This document shows, one piece after another, positions 12,161 to 23,049 of a stretch of DNA of 64,000 nt. Position numbers and translations under genes: made by a program. The notes under the pieces are model-generated. The model was not told where the DNA came from and did no database searches. It worked only from the letters and a program-made list of their open reading frames with translations. Position 1 is the first letter of the stretch. Every line of letters starts with the position of its first letter. The stretch lies in NCBI GenBank assembly GCA_003024785.1, contig PUQB01000078.1, positions 1-64,000 on the forward strand. The letters are read 5' to 3'. Source of the stretch: Selaginella tamariscina. Lineage: Eukaryota; Streptophyta; Lycopodiopsida; Selaginellales; Selaginellaceae.

Positions 12161-15100
12161 ATGTTTAATACTGGAGATAAAGTATGTCTTCTTCGGAACA
12201 AGATAGTTGGCACTGGAACTGTGGAAGTTCGAGATGATAATGCATCATGTCACAATATTGCCCAAGGATCTTGTGTGTACGTATGGGTGAACACCATTTA
12301 CAAGCATGTTGAGGTTCGGGAATGGAATTTGAGGAGGGTTCTCCTGTATTGTGGAATTTGGATGAAGTCAAGGCTGACACAGAATATGCAGAGTCACAAA
12401 CAAATAGTAGCACGAGTTTACCAGATGATGGCTTGCCTGCTGTGATGGATGAGGTGATTCTCTTTCTTCATGAGATTGAGGTTGGGAGAGGCATCATCAC
12501 AGCTATAAATCCAATGGAAGCAGTGTCAGAAGAGAAACTAGGGTCCGACTTCGTGGGTGTAGTTGTGACAGAGGTTTCACCTAATGGCACATTGCATCCT
12601 GGATCCCTCGTGAGGTGGCGAACATCTGAATTAAGACGGCAAGATGGTTCAACATATTCTGGGTTGGATTTCAATAATAACAACCCGGAAGAACAACTCA
12701 TATTTGAAGAGGTTCCTTGCATTGGTCCTATTTAAAAAAAGGCGATTCATGGGTTGCAGATCTTCCCCTGCAAGTTTCAGCAAGAGGGTAAGATGGATCC
12801 TACATCTTCCGAAAGTGTTACGAGCATTTCCACGATTGACTGCTGCAAGAAGAAGTGTTGTCAGATGGCAGACCGGAATGAAATTACCCAATGTAGACAT
12901 GTCTTTCGTACGCTCACCCAAAAGCAAAGGCATGAGTTTGTATATGCTGCACTAACTGGGTGTATTGATGGAATGGCCTCGGACACAGGTTATCAGAGTA
13001 CATCCATGGTATTTAATAAGGTGGCCATCTGCTTCAAAGCTTGGTACAGTATATACGGGATCCCAAAGACCACGTTCTACCGTCGGAGGGATGAGTGGCT
13101 AGATGGAGCGCGAACCTCAGTACATGGGAACACTCGCTTGGTCAAAACCCGCTCTCACATTATGGCAGCCATAGAGATACTCAAGGCTTTTGTGGAAGCA
13201 AATGCAGACAGGATGCCTCACAAATGCCGAACCACAAATGCAGGGGTCAGGGAAAATCTCAAGGTTTTGCCTTCAATCTACACTCAATTGAAGCTGTGTG
13301 AACATGTGAACAAGTGCCTCAGTTTGATGGGGCTCCAAGCAATCTGCACTGGTACCTTCAACAACATATGGAATACTCATTTTAAGGATGTGGAGATTGC
13401 AAAACACTCTAGCTTTTCCAAGTGTGACACTTGTACATCATTGAAGGCTGCAGAGGCTTGTGCAAAAACCTTGGTGGAGATCACTGCCATTCAAAAGAAG
13501 ATGGAGGCCCACATGATTGCACAACAAACTTGCCGGTCTCAGTACTATGCACACCGCATGCTTTCTGTGTCACGCCCATCAGAGTACCTGTGCTTGATCC
13601 ATGACAAGATGGATCATTCAAAGACCAGCATTCCAAAGCTTTGCAACACCAAAGTGCCTTGGAAATGTCATGAAACTTCCGATTTCATTGACAGGTGTGC
13701 TAACACATGGACACGGTTGTGAGTCATATGGACACTTTTCACTTCCACATTGGTCTAGCGACTCCAATTTCACTATTGGGTCGTTGGCCATGTGTTTCAG
13801 AAACCTTGAAGCCCACTCACAGACAAGTCCTATCAGTGATCTCAAAGTGAAGAAACAACACCTTCAACCTTTACATAATGCTCTCATGAACACGTCTGCA
13901 CTTGAGGCTACTTGGGAATATGAGAGGCATTGTCAGCAACCTGCACAAAAAACAGATGGCCCTGTTGAGAGTTCAGGTTCAGTGGAGGGATCTAGCTCAA
14001 ATAGTGTACATGTGTCCTCAACATCAAATAAGCTTCCTCGTCATTTGCTTTTACAGATGGATAATTGTGCAGGCGAGAACAAAAATAGGTAAATCATTTT
14101 ACTTAAGGGTTTCTCAAGCTCATACTTACTTTTATTTTCTAGATATGTGCTAGCATACTTGTCAATGCTTGTTGCCAAAGGTGTGTTTGAAACAATCACG
14201 CTCAGTTTCCTTATGGTTGGTCACACTCATGAAGATATTGATGCGTTCTTCAGCAAGGTCTCCAACTCTAAAAAAGACAAGTGCACTTACCTTACCGCAT
14301 ATGATGAATCTTTTTGAAAATTGCATCTCCAAAAAAAGTTGTGCTTTGCTTGTGACTGAGGTGCCAGACTTCAAAAAATTTCTAAGGAGTATATAAAAGA
14401 GGGAGTGATTCTTTAGTTGGTCACCTTGTGCCGCTACAATTCTTTTTCTCCATACGAGATGGTATACCTATTATGCAGTACAAGTTACGGCCATCAGAGC
14501 AGGAGTGGTTACCGAAAGAGGGCTTAATGCTCTTCAAAAGTGGAGAGGATGGAAAGCCACTTCTCCCAGAAGGACAACCAGACCCTATTCCATTGAGTGC
14601 CCAGCTCAAGGAACAAGAGGTTATTATTGATGGCATCAAAAAATATGTGGCATGGGTTCAAAAATCGATGCCAAAGAATTCTGATAAGGCAACTGGTTAC
14701 TCAGAACTATATAAGCATGTGGTCGACTATTGGGAGACTGTTGTTCGAGAGTTGGAAGGGCCTACTGTCACAAGTACAGAATTGCAACACCCTTTTGGCC
14801 TAAAACAAGGTGGCGAGAGGAGATTGAAATGACATCACTGAGCACAGACGACATAGAAGCCAGTAGTGATGTGGAAGTGCAAACCCCACACTTTGTTGGA
14901 CAAAGGAACCAAAAACCTAAAGCATACTTTGATTGCTGCAAGGATCTTCAAAAACTAATGATGGTTCTCATTACTCCAGATGCGTCATATAATCAGCCTA
15001 TTTGGATGGGTCAAATTATCGACACACCTGAAGTAATCACAAAAAATAGTATTGTTAAGGTTGCATGGTTCAAACCACAAAAAAGGCGACACGAGAAGGA

Positions 15101-15263
15101 GAGCGAAAGATATAATGGATGCCTAGAGAAAACATGGTCTCCCAATCAAAAAGACCCAGCATGTTTTATAAATGTTAAATCCATTCGATATGGGTGGATG
15201 TCAAGAATTGATAAAGTCACGATTAACAAAACTGCAAGGGAATGTATGTTTTCTGAAGCTTAA
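12161..15263 (+). pseudogene. DDE-type transposase gene, element I copy
   Basis: The coding region starts at or just before ATG 12,161 (a splice acceptor GTGCAG|GAC precedes it). Two N-terminal modules (12,161-12,370 and 12,450-12,640) resemble plant TNP1-like domains, for example ITAINPMEAVSEEKLGSDF. A Cys-rich and helix-turn-helix-like region with IPKTTFYRRRDEW (~13,070) follows. Catalytic-type motifs are LIHDKMDHSK (~13,590), MDNCAGENKNR (~14,060) and VGHTHEDIDAFFS (~14,218). A 54-base intron (14,089-14,142) splits the last two motifs. Frames break near 12,205, 12,320, 12,735, 13,645, 13,890, 14,270, 14,390 and 14,795, so this copy is dead. Inferred role: cutting and joining element ends in the nucleus. 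Confidence 0.8.
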
Positions 15264-15526
15264 AGCAATTACAAAATTATAAAATATCATATATTTAATA
15301 TTCATAATTATTATAAACTCTTTAATAATAGTACCAAATTGTTTAACTATATAAATTTAAAAAATGATATGGAAGATTGACTATATTATTATAGGATTTT
15401 ATATATATATTATTATACTACTAATTTAATTTTAATTAATAATGTTATATTTAAATATTAATATTTTAATAACAATCAATATTTATATAATGTACCTCTT
15501 ATGCTCTTCCTTAATTATTATATTAG

Positions 15527-16270
15527 GCGGCTTCGACTGGCCCATGAGCTTAGCCAATGCTGGTCAAGCTCGTGCCATCCCAACTAGGGTGGATAAAAGC
15601 CCAGCAACAGTTGTTGCTCGGCTTTGGGCCGCCCCTTAAGCTTGAACAGAGCTAATGAACCCAGTAGTTGTTATGGGGCTTTGGGCCGCCTCCTAGATGT
15701 AAATGAATGTAAGAAAAGAAGAAGAGAGGATAAAAGACTACTATGATTTGCTTGTTCTTTTACCATTCTCTCCCGATTTGTGTAGGAAAACATACATAAA
15801 TTAGGGTAGAATGAGAATATATTAAGAATATACTAAGAATAATGAGAATATTTTAAAAAATTCATCTGTATTATTTTTTAAATTTTAATTATATGTGTTA
15901 AAATAAAAATAAAAATATAAAATAAAAATAAATATTTTTTACATATAAAAATACACATTACGCATGAAATTTTTAAAAAAGGTTGTGAAAAAGGTGGCGA
16001 GCTGTGCGTCATTAAGGGTGGCTAAGGACCCCCACCTCCCTTCAATTTTCTTTGTAATTTTGGAGTGTTCTCTTAAATTAGGTTAAGAGAAGGTTGCGAA
16101 ATCACTGGCCTTAGTGGTCAAACCCTTAAAAAATCTTAAGAAACCATGCGAATTCAATGCCCTTAGCCGTTAAACCCTTTAGTAAGTGGTTATTCAACTT
16201 AAGGGCGAATACAAATCCATTTTCCCTTACTTAAGCCCACTTAAGTTAAGTGTGGTGCGAAACGACCCTC
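15527..16270. other. Intergenic block of unknown origin next to element I
   Basis: The element match stops abruptly and a more GC-rich segment begins (15,527-15,720). In it GGCTTTGGGCCGCC appears twice about 60 bp apart, each preceded by CAGNNGTTGTT-like sequence. This looks like part of an unrelated repeat or LTR, but I cannot identify it. From 15,780 to 16,270 the DNA is AT-rich with a short CCCCCACCTCCC stretch. No gene is seen. Confidence 0.4.
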
Positions 16271-18086
16271 AAGCTTATAAAATTTATTAAATAAATTTTA
16301 ATTAAATTTACATAAGATATAATCACACTGGTGGATGGTCAATTTTTTTTTTTTTCAATATTTAATCATCATCAATGGAGATACTTTTATATTATTAATA
16401 TTTTAAACAGCCATAAGTATATATAACCTACAAAATATACAGATTCATTAGGAATATATAAATATATGTTTTCAAATCTTATTGAAGTATTAATTCATTT
16501 TCACTGGAAGTAGCTTGGGGCATTGTCATTATAATAAAGTTAAATATGTTAAAATCTACTTCAAACGATATATAGTTAAATATAATTGTAAATAGAACAA
16601 TAAATATTTTGATTTACAGATAAACCTAACGGGAATTCACGTGAGAATAAGTTAACTTAAAAGTTATTTTCTTATACAATGTAATAATATATTTCAATAA
16701 AATAATATTGATATACATTAATTTTTACAATTAATATTTTATTATATTAATATACTAAAATTAAGAAGTCTTGAAGGTTAAAATAATTAAGAGGCTAAGT
16801 GTTTTTAATATATTTCTACAAATTAATAATTTTATATTGTATTATAATAAAATTATGTGTAAATATACCTTAAAATCAGCCTCCATATTGAATGAGGTTG
16901 TTAACACCTACTTTAAAATACTTTTCTCTTGTTCATTAAGGTCAAACTAATTAATTAGAGTTAAAATAAATAAGTTAAGGCTAGATTTTTTATTGTAACA
17001 AAATTTACAATCAAATTTATATTTTTCAACAATGCATATTCTAAAGCATTGAGAATCTGATTTTAAACATAACAGGACTTTCAAAAGTAATTGTTTTATA
17101 AGGCTTAAATTGTGATTAATTTCTTTGGCATTTTATTTAAAATTTCACACACAGGTACACACCTCGTCAAACATTGAAGAATTAAGATCTTAAAATTAAA
17201 AATATTTTTTTATTATCTTAGTCCATTTCCAAGTATTAGACTAGTACGAAGTTTAAATAATTAATAATAATAATAATAATAAAAATTCTCATTTGATTAA
17301 AACTTTATAAAAGGAGAACTATGTGAGCACAGTACAAACCCTAAACCCTAAACTTAAACCCGGAGAGAAAGAGAGAGACTGACTGCAGTTTTTGGATGCC
17401 AACTTCTGTATTGTCTAGGCTATGTTATTGACAAGGCATAGTCATGAGATTGCAGTCTCTGGATGTCTAAACCCAAAATCCTAAACTTCTGTATTGTCTT
17501 TACGAGACATACACCAATATTATTAGAATCGTGATTAAAAAAAAAGATTGCATCTACTTACATAAGTCAGTTTTTGAAACTAAAAAAACTAATGCTGTGC
17601 CTTAAATACGTATGTCAGATTGTTGTACAAAGTGTGAACATGCACTTCATACACTTTGAATTATATATATATATACATGGATACACGCTTATGATGTCAA
17701 ATTTTAGACCTTGAATACATAATGATTCAAGCATATTTATAAATTAGAACATGTTAGGCATCAGTAGGTACAATATAGAGACCCAACTGCCTGTAGTTTC
17801 CGCACGCTGCTCTATAAAGAAAACTTCCACACAGATCTATATTAGATTATTTTTCTTACCATAAACTTTATTTCTAAATCTACGTACACATGTCATTCTA
17901 ATTTTAAAGAAGAACAATATGTGGCCGACTGACTATCAAAACTGCCCTCTCAATGTGCGATAAATCGGTGAAAGATATTATTTCGGTGCACATACAAAAT
18001 TATCAAGAAGCCACAAAGATATGTATAAAAGAAAGGACTGTTTTTAGTAAAAGCATTCTCAGACATTTCTGCTTCTCGTATATAAT

Positions 18087-18407
18087 ACTGCAGTTCTTTC
18101 TCTTCTATTTGTATCGATAATGCTTGTTACAGGTCCTAGAATATTCGGTCTTCTGTTTCACATGTGTGTTATTACATTATCCATATGATTATTATAAGTT
18201 TGTTACACAATGGAAAAGAAAAATATGGCATGATTTGCATGGTATTTCAACATTTTCTCATAATATCCAAGTGTAGTAATTATGTATGGTTGCAGGCATG
18301 TCACAGCATCTTCTTCTTGACGGTTCTGAGGCTAGTTGCCCTGCTTGAAGCAGATAGTGTGATGCAATGGGGGATGCGCTTGCATCAACCCGAGCCCTAG
18401 TTGTTAA
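18087..18407 (+). pseudogene. Decayed duplicate of the cysteine-rich defensin-like gene
   Basis: Both exons align with the intact gene at 20,584-21,024. The signal-peptide exon (about 18,087-18,132) has lost the ATG and first codons and has a frame change. The splice sites around an intron of ~160 bp are kept. Exon 2 (from 18,296) keeps SQ(H)LLLDGSEASCPA, then meets an in-frame stop. It has also lost about 80 bases covering the middle cysteines, rejoining at the segment encoding the INP(E)PSC end. It cannot make the peptide. Confidence 0.8.
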
Positions 18408-20501
18408 GGCTATGTGTGTGCCCGTGCTATCAAGCTATGTAATTATATAAATAAGCTTAGTTTGCAATAATAATTGTTGTTATTGTATATTTTCCCATCA
18501 TAACGTACTTAAAGAGTTGAGATTAATACTAAGTGGGATGTTAGGCTTAGTCGAAGTGCGTTAAAATTGTTTAAATTAATATGGTTTTATTTAGTACGAT
18601 AGATACTTAATTGTAACATCCAACGTCACAGTAATGTCACTCATTTATTATATATATTTTATTTTAACATTCAACGCAACACTATATACCGTAGATATTA
18701 TGTAAGAGTTGACATTAATACTACGTAGATTAGGCTAAAGAACATTAAAAATAACACGTTGCCTATAAAGCGTTTTCATTATGTTATCATCTTTAATCTC
18801 TCTACTTCAAACGATGTATATTTAAATATAATAGTGAATTTTTATTTACAGTTACAATTTTAAATAAAGAGTGAAAGAAAGTCTTTCGTTATTGCAGTTT
18901 AAAATGCATAATGTAGAAGTCCTCCAAATATTTCAAAATAAAATATTTATTTTGCTTATTTAAATGTGTTATTTTTTAATTTAACCCGTAAATGGATTCT
19001 CGTGAAAAGAAAGAATTTACATAAGAAAAAGTAAATTTAAAAAGTGTACAAATGTAATAATATATTTTAATAAAATTATATATATTTAATTAATTCTTTT
19101 ACAATTAATATTTATTATTATATTAAAAATAAGAAGACTTGAAGGTTAAAATAATTAAGGTTAAGGCAAATGAATTGATTTTTTTACAAATTAACAATTT
19201 TATATTGTATTATAATAAAATTGAGAAGGAACAACTTACACAGTAACGTCCAACACAGTATATATGTCAATTATTATGTGTTGTAACAACATTAAGAGTT
19301 TAACATTAAATTCTATGTTGCATATTAAGATTAAGGAAAATTATATTTATAGTGCTGAATTTATCATATTTACATATATATTTTTAAAAGTTTATATTTA
19401 TCTTGAAACTATTTAAACTTTATAAATTTCAAAATATAAAAAAAAAACATTTTTAAAAAATTAATAAAAATTTATAATTATATTAAATATATATATCACA
19501 ATATAATATAATTATTTAAAAAATATTTCATTATTTATTATGACAATTTTTTCATATTTAACACTTAATAAACTTTAATTATTTCATTTGCAATATATTA
19601 TGAATTAAAAATATATTTTTTAATTAATATTATTATTTTAAAAGTCAAAATATACAATTAAATTTTTTTAAGGTCTATATGTAAATTTAAAACTTTTAGA
19701 GGGTATATATGTAAATATAAATTTTTTAGGAATATATATGTAAATATAATAAATTTTAAAGTAATTCTTTTTTTAAATTATATTTAAGTACATCAAAATT
19801 AATATGATTTTGTTTATTACCTCAAATGTCTCTTGTGTTGGATTGAGTATAAAGCCTCTTCATTATAATAAAGTTAAATATGTTAAAATGTACTTCAAAC
19901 CATTTATTTTATATAATAAATTTATTTAATGTGTGTGTCTGTATTATGAACACTCCGTTAACCATTATTTTAAATTTGACTCATGACCATCTTAAATTTT
20001 AAATTGTGTTGTTACACATTACCAATTGTAATTTTAAATTTTATTTAACGATCGTATTACATTAATAACTACCCTAAATCCTAAAGAACTTGTTAATTCT
20101 TTATTAATTAACTAATTAATTTAGTCGTTTAATCACATGTAACAATCTTAAGGCTTTTTTAAGTTTGAAAACCTGATAAATTTAAGTAAATGTAATCTTT
20201 ATTTTATCGCGATCAACACACTATCAATAACATAGCCTAGACAATACAGAAGTTGATTGCAGTCTCTCTCTCTCTTGGGGTTTAGACGGTAATTTTAAAC
20301 CTCAGAGTGAAATGCACTTCGTATATACAACTTTGAATACTTAAATACAACCTTTTGTGAATATGGAAGGTATACCATGGATACGCTTCTGTTTACATTT
20401 ACTAATATATAATGTATATATATTTTTAATTCAAGCATATTCGAATATTCCTGTAAATTAGAAGAAAAAACGTGGCCGATTCCGATTGACTATCAAAACT
20501 G

Positions 20502-20510
20502 TATAAAATA
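20502..20510 (+). promoter_or_regulatory. Probable TATA box of the defensin-like gene
   Basis: TATAAAATA lies about 75 bases before the ATG, which would place transcription start near 20,530 and leave a 5' leader of about 50 bases. The pseudogene copy has TATAAAAGA at the matching position (~18,025), also followed by AAGGACT. Conservation of the pair across the duplication supports the assignment. Confidence 0.5.
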
Positions 20511-20583
20511 AAGGACTATCTTTACTAAAATGTAATTTCAGGCATTTCTCGTCTATAGCTTCTCATATATAGTCAGTATCATC

Positions 20584-21024
20584 ATGGCTCGTACTGCAGT
20601 TCTTCCTCTTCTGTTCTTAGCGATGATATTTGTTACAGGTACTAGAAATTCATTCTTCTATTTCACCTGTGCGTGAGTGTGTGTGTGTTATTACATTATC
20701 CATATGATTACTATAACTTTGTATGATTTGCATGGTATTTCCAACATTTTTCTTGATGGGTATCCATTTATTATGTGCAAGTGCAATATAAAAATGCCAA
20801 ACGAAATTTAGTAATTATGTATGGTTGCAGGCATGTCACAGGATCTTCTTCTTGACGGTTCTGAGGCTAGTTGCCCTGCTTGGAGCGGACCATGTGAGGC
20901 GACAAAATGCAACAATTGGTGCAAGGGTTGTCACCAGGGTACCTTCGGCGGCTGCATCAAATGTCACACTGGCATATGTTGCGAGGGGGAATGCACTTGC
21001 ATCAACCCGTGCCCTAGTTGTTAA
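20584..21024 (+). CDS. Secreted cysteine-rich defensin-like peptide precursor (82 aa, two exons)
   Basis: Exon 1 (20,584-20,638) encodes a hydrophobic signal peptide (MARTAVLPLLFLAMIFVTG). A GT-AG intron of 192 bases follows, and exon 2 (20,831-21,024) encodes the mature part and stop. The mature peptide has 13 cysteines in about 60 residues. Within them the plant defensin frame can be traced: SGPC, C-NNW-C, FGGC and C-T-C, matching the GxC, CxxxC, gamma-core GxC and CxC positions. At least four extra cysteines (KGC, IKC, a CC pair, final PSC) are added. An intron at the end of the signal peptide is usual for plant defensin-like genes. The product is probably an extracellular antimicrobial or signalling peptide. 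Metallothionein is less likely because of the signal peptide. The splice phase restores one uninterrupted frame, so I regard the gene as intact. Confidence 0.8.
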
Positions 21025-22539
21025 GGCTGGGAAATCCAGTGCTACCAAGCTATGTATATATGTAATAAGCTTGGTTTGCAATAATAATGTTAATATTGTG
21101 TTGTTATATTTTCTCAAAAAGTACACATGTATACACATAAAGAAAATGTAAAAGGAATTCTCAGTAATTAAACTTTGATTTGTGTTACTAAATTTATTAA
21201 ATTATCATATTATACATTATATATCTTATGTATATGTGTATATTAACTCAGCATTTATATTTTAATGTGCATATTGAGTTAACATAATATACAGTGCCGT
21301 GATAAGAGTTGACATTAATGCTAAGTCCGATGTTAAGATTAGGCTGGAATGCATTAAAATTATTAAAATGATAAGGTTTTATTTGTCATATATACTAATT
21401 TTAACATCCAACTCAACACTATACACATAGATACCATGTAAGAGTTGACATTAATGCTATGTTGCATATTAAGATTAGGCTGAAGTACATTAAAAATAAC
21501 ACGTTTCTTACGAAGCCGGTTTACTCTCTACTTTAAACGATCTATATTTAAATATAATAGTGAATATTTTTATTTAAAATTGCTAGTGAATATTTTTATT
21601 TACAAATACAATTTTAAATAAAGAGTGAAAGAAGTCTTTCGTTATTGCAGTTTGAAATGCATAATGTAGACTCTTCTAAATTAATTCAGAATAAAATATT
21701 TATTTTGCTTATTTAAATGTGTTATTTTCTCCGTAAATTGATTCTTGTGAAAAGAAAGAATTCACATGTACAAATGTATATAATTTATTTTAACAAAATT
21801 ATATATTTTTAATTACTTTCTTACAATTCATATTTATTATTAAAATTGGTTAAGGCAAATAAATTGGGATGTTTAATATATTTTTATAAATTAATAATTT
21901 TATATTGTATTATAATAAAATTGAGAAGGCTTTATATGTAAATATACTTTTTATCAGCCCCCACGTTGAAAGAGACATTTAAGGTTGTTAACACTTAAAT
22001 AAAAAATACTGAAAAAACATGTGTCTTTAATTAAAGTCAAACTAATTAATTAGGGTTAAAACAAATAAGTTAAGGTTAGGTTTGTTATTGTATATAATTT
22101 TTAATTTATGTTTTTCAGCAATGTATATTCTAAAAAAATTTAAAATATAACAGGACTTTCATATCAAAGTAATTGTTGTGTTTTTTTATAAGCTTAAATT
22201 GTAATTAATCTCTTCCATTTTTACTTCAAAATGTCGCACACATATGTACAACATGAGAGTTACCCTCGTAAAACATTGAAGAATTAAGATCATAAATATT
22301 AAAAAAAATAAAATTTATTGTCTTAGTCTTAATGATAATTTAAAATTATTATTACTTTTTATCTAATATTATTATTAATAATAAATAAAAGTCCTTATTA
22401 TTAAACTATTACATACACTAAAAAATTAATAACAATAATTATAAAAAGACAACACTTGGATAAAATAATATTACAATACACATGTAACTAGACACACTAT
22501 TATATATATAATATAGTTTATCAAGAGTATACTTTAGGT

Positions 22540-22543
22540 AATA
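22540..22543. repeat. AATA target-site duplication, left of element II
   Basis: AATA directly precedes the ATGCA that starts the element and is repeated directly after the right end at 35,469-35,472. The same four bases flank element III. Confidence 0.6.
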
Positions 22544-22571
22544 ATGCAAGTTGTAACTAAATGGGCATGGC
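22544..22571 (+). repeat. Terminal inverted repeat, transposase end of element II
   Basis: The end reads ATGCAAGTTGTAACTAAATG then GGCATGGC. It matches the complement of 50,525-50,552 closely, including the following CCCATTTCCTAATAATTAG. It matches the ParB-side ends over about 27 bp with a few differences. Confidence 0.8.
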
Positions 22572-23049
22572 TATAGTCCCATTTCCTAATAATTAGCAAT
22601 TTTAGCTATTTAATTAGCATTTTCTAATATTAAAGGAATATTCTTTAGAATATATGTTTGAAAAGAGAATATTCTTTAGAATATTCTATTTTGTATTCTA
22701 CCCTTTAATAAATTATAGCATTCATTGAACAAAAATTAATAACATTATAAAAGTAGAATGTATTAAATTATATAATATATTGCCTAATATAACAATTAAG
22801 GAAGAGCATAAGAGGTACATTATATAAATATTGATGTTGTTATTAAAATATTAATATTTAAATATAACATTATTAATTAAAAATTTGTAGTAGTAATAAT
22901 ATATATATAAAATCCTATAATAATATAGTCAATCTTCCATATCATTTTTTAAATTTATATAGTTAAGTATACAATTTGGTACTATTATTAAAGAGTTTAT
23001 AATAATTATGAATATTAAATATATGATATTTTATAATTTTGTAATTGCT

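Larger units (their letters stand above)
3589..15526. mobile_element. Element I: truncated copy of the large palindrome-array DNA transposon
   Basis: This block has the same order and near-identical sequence as the full-length copies at 22,544-35,468 and 36,173-50,552. It holds a ParB/methyltransferase-like gene (minus), palindrome array, TG-rich and minisatellite centre, second palindrome array, and transposase gene (plus). It lacks both terminal inverted repeats. On the left it stops at the chromovirus junction, just inside where the phosphatase-like gene should begin. On the right the match with the other copies stops at about 15,526, some 270 bp before the end seen at 50,552. Positions 3,589-3,865 are non-coding sequence corresponding to 33,815-34,090 of element II. 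Confidence 0.85.
16271..22543. repeat. Host region with direct and inverted segmental duplications
   Basis: Several segments recur. GTCAAACTAATTAATTAG is at 16,941 and 22,036; AAAGTCTTTCGTTATTGCAG-type sequence is near 18,880 and 21,635; AGAGTTGACATTAATNCTA is near 18,706, 21,307 and 21,438. An inverted pair (CTTCTGTATTGTCTAGGCTA) joins about 17,340-17,430 with 20,205-20,290. The layout fits duplication of a ~2.6-kb unit carrying the cysteine-rich peptide gene, followed by rearrangement. Outside the two gene copies the DNA is AT-rich and no gene is visible. Confidence 0.6.

Noticed and set aside
20584..21024. Metallothionein
   Set aside because: The cysteine content would fit, but a hydrophobic signal peptide, a signal-exon intron and the CxxxC ... 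GxC ... CxC defensin order favour a secreted defensin-like peptide.
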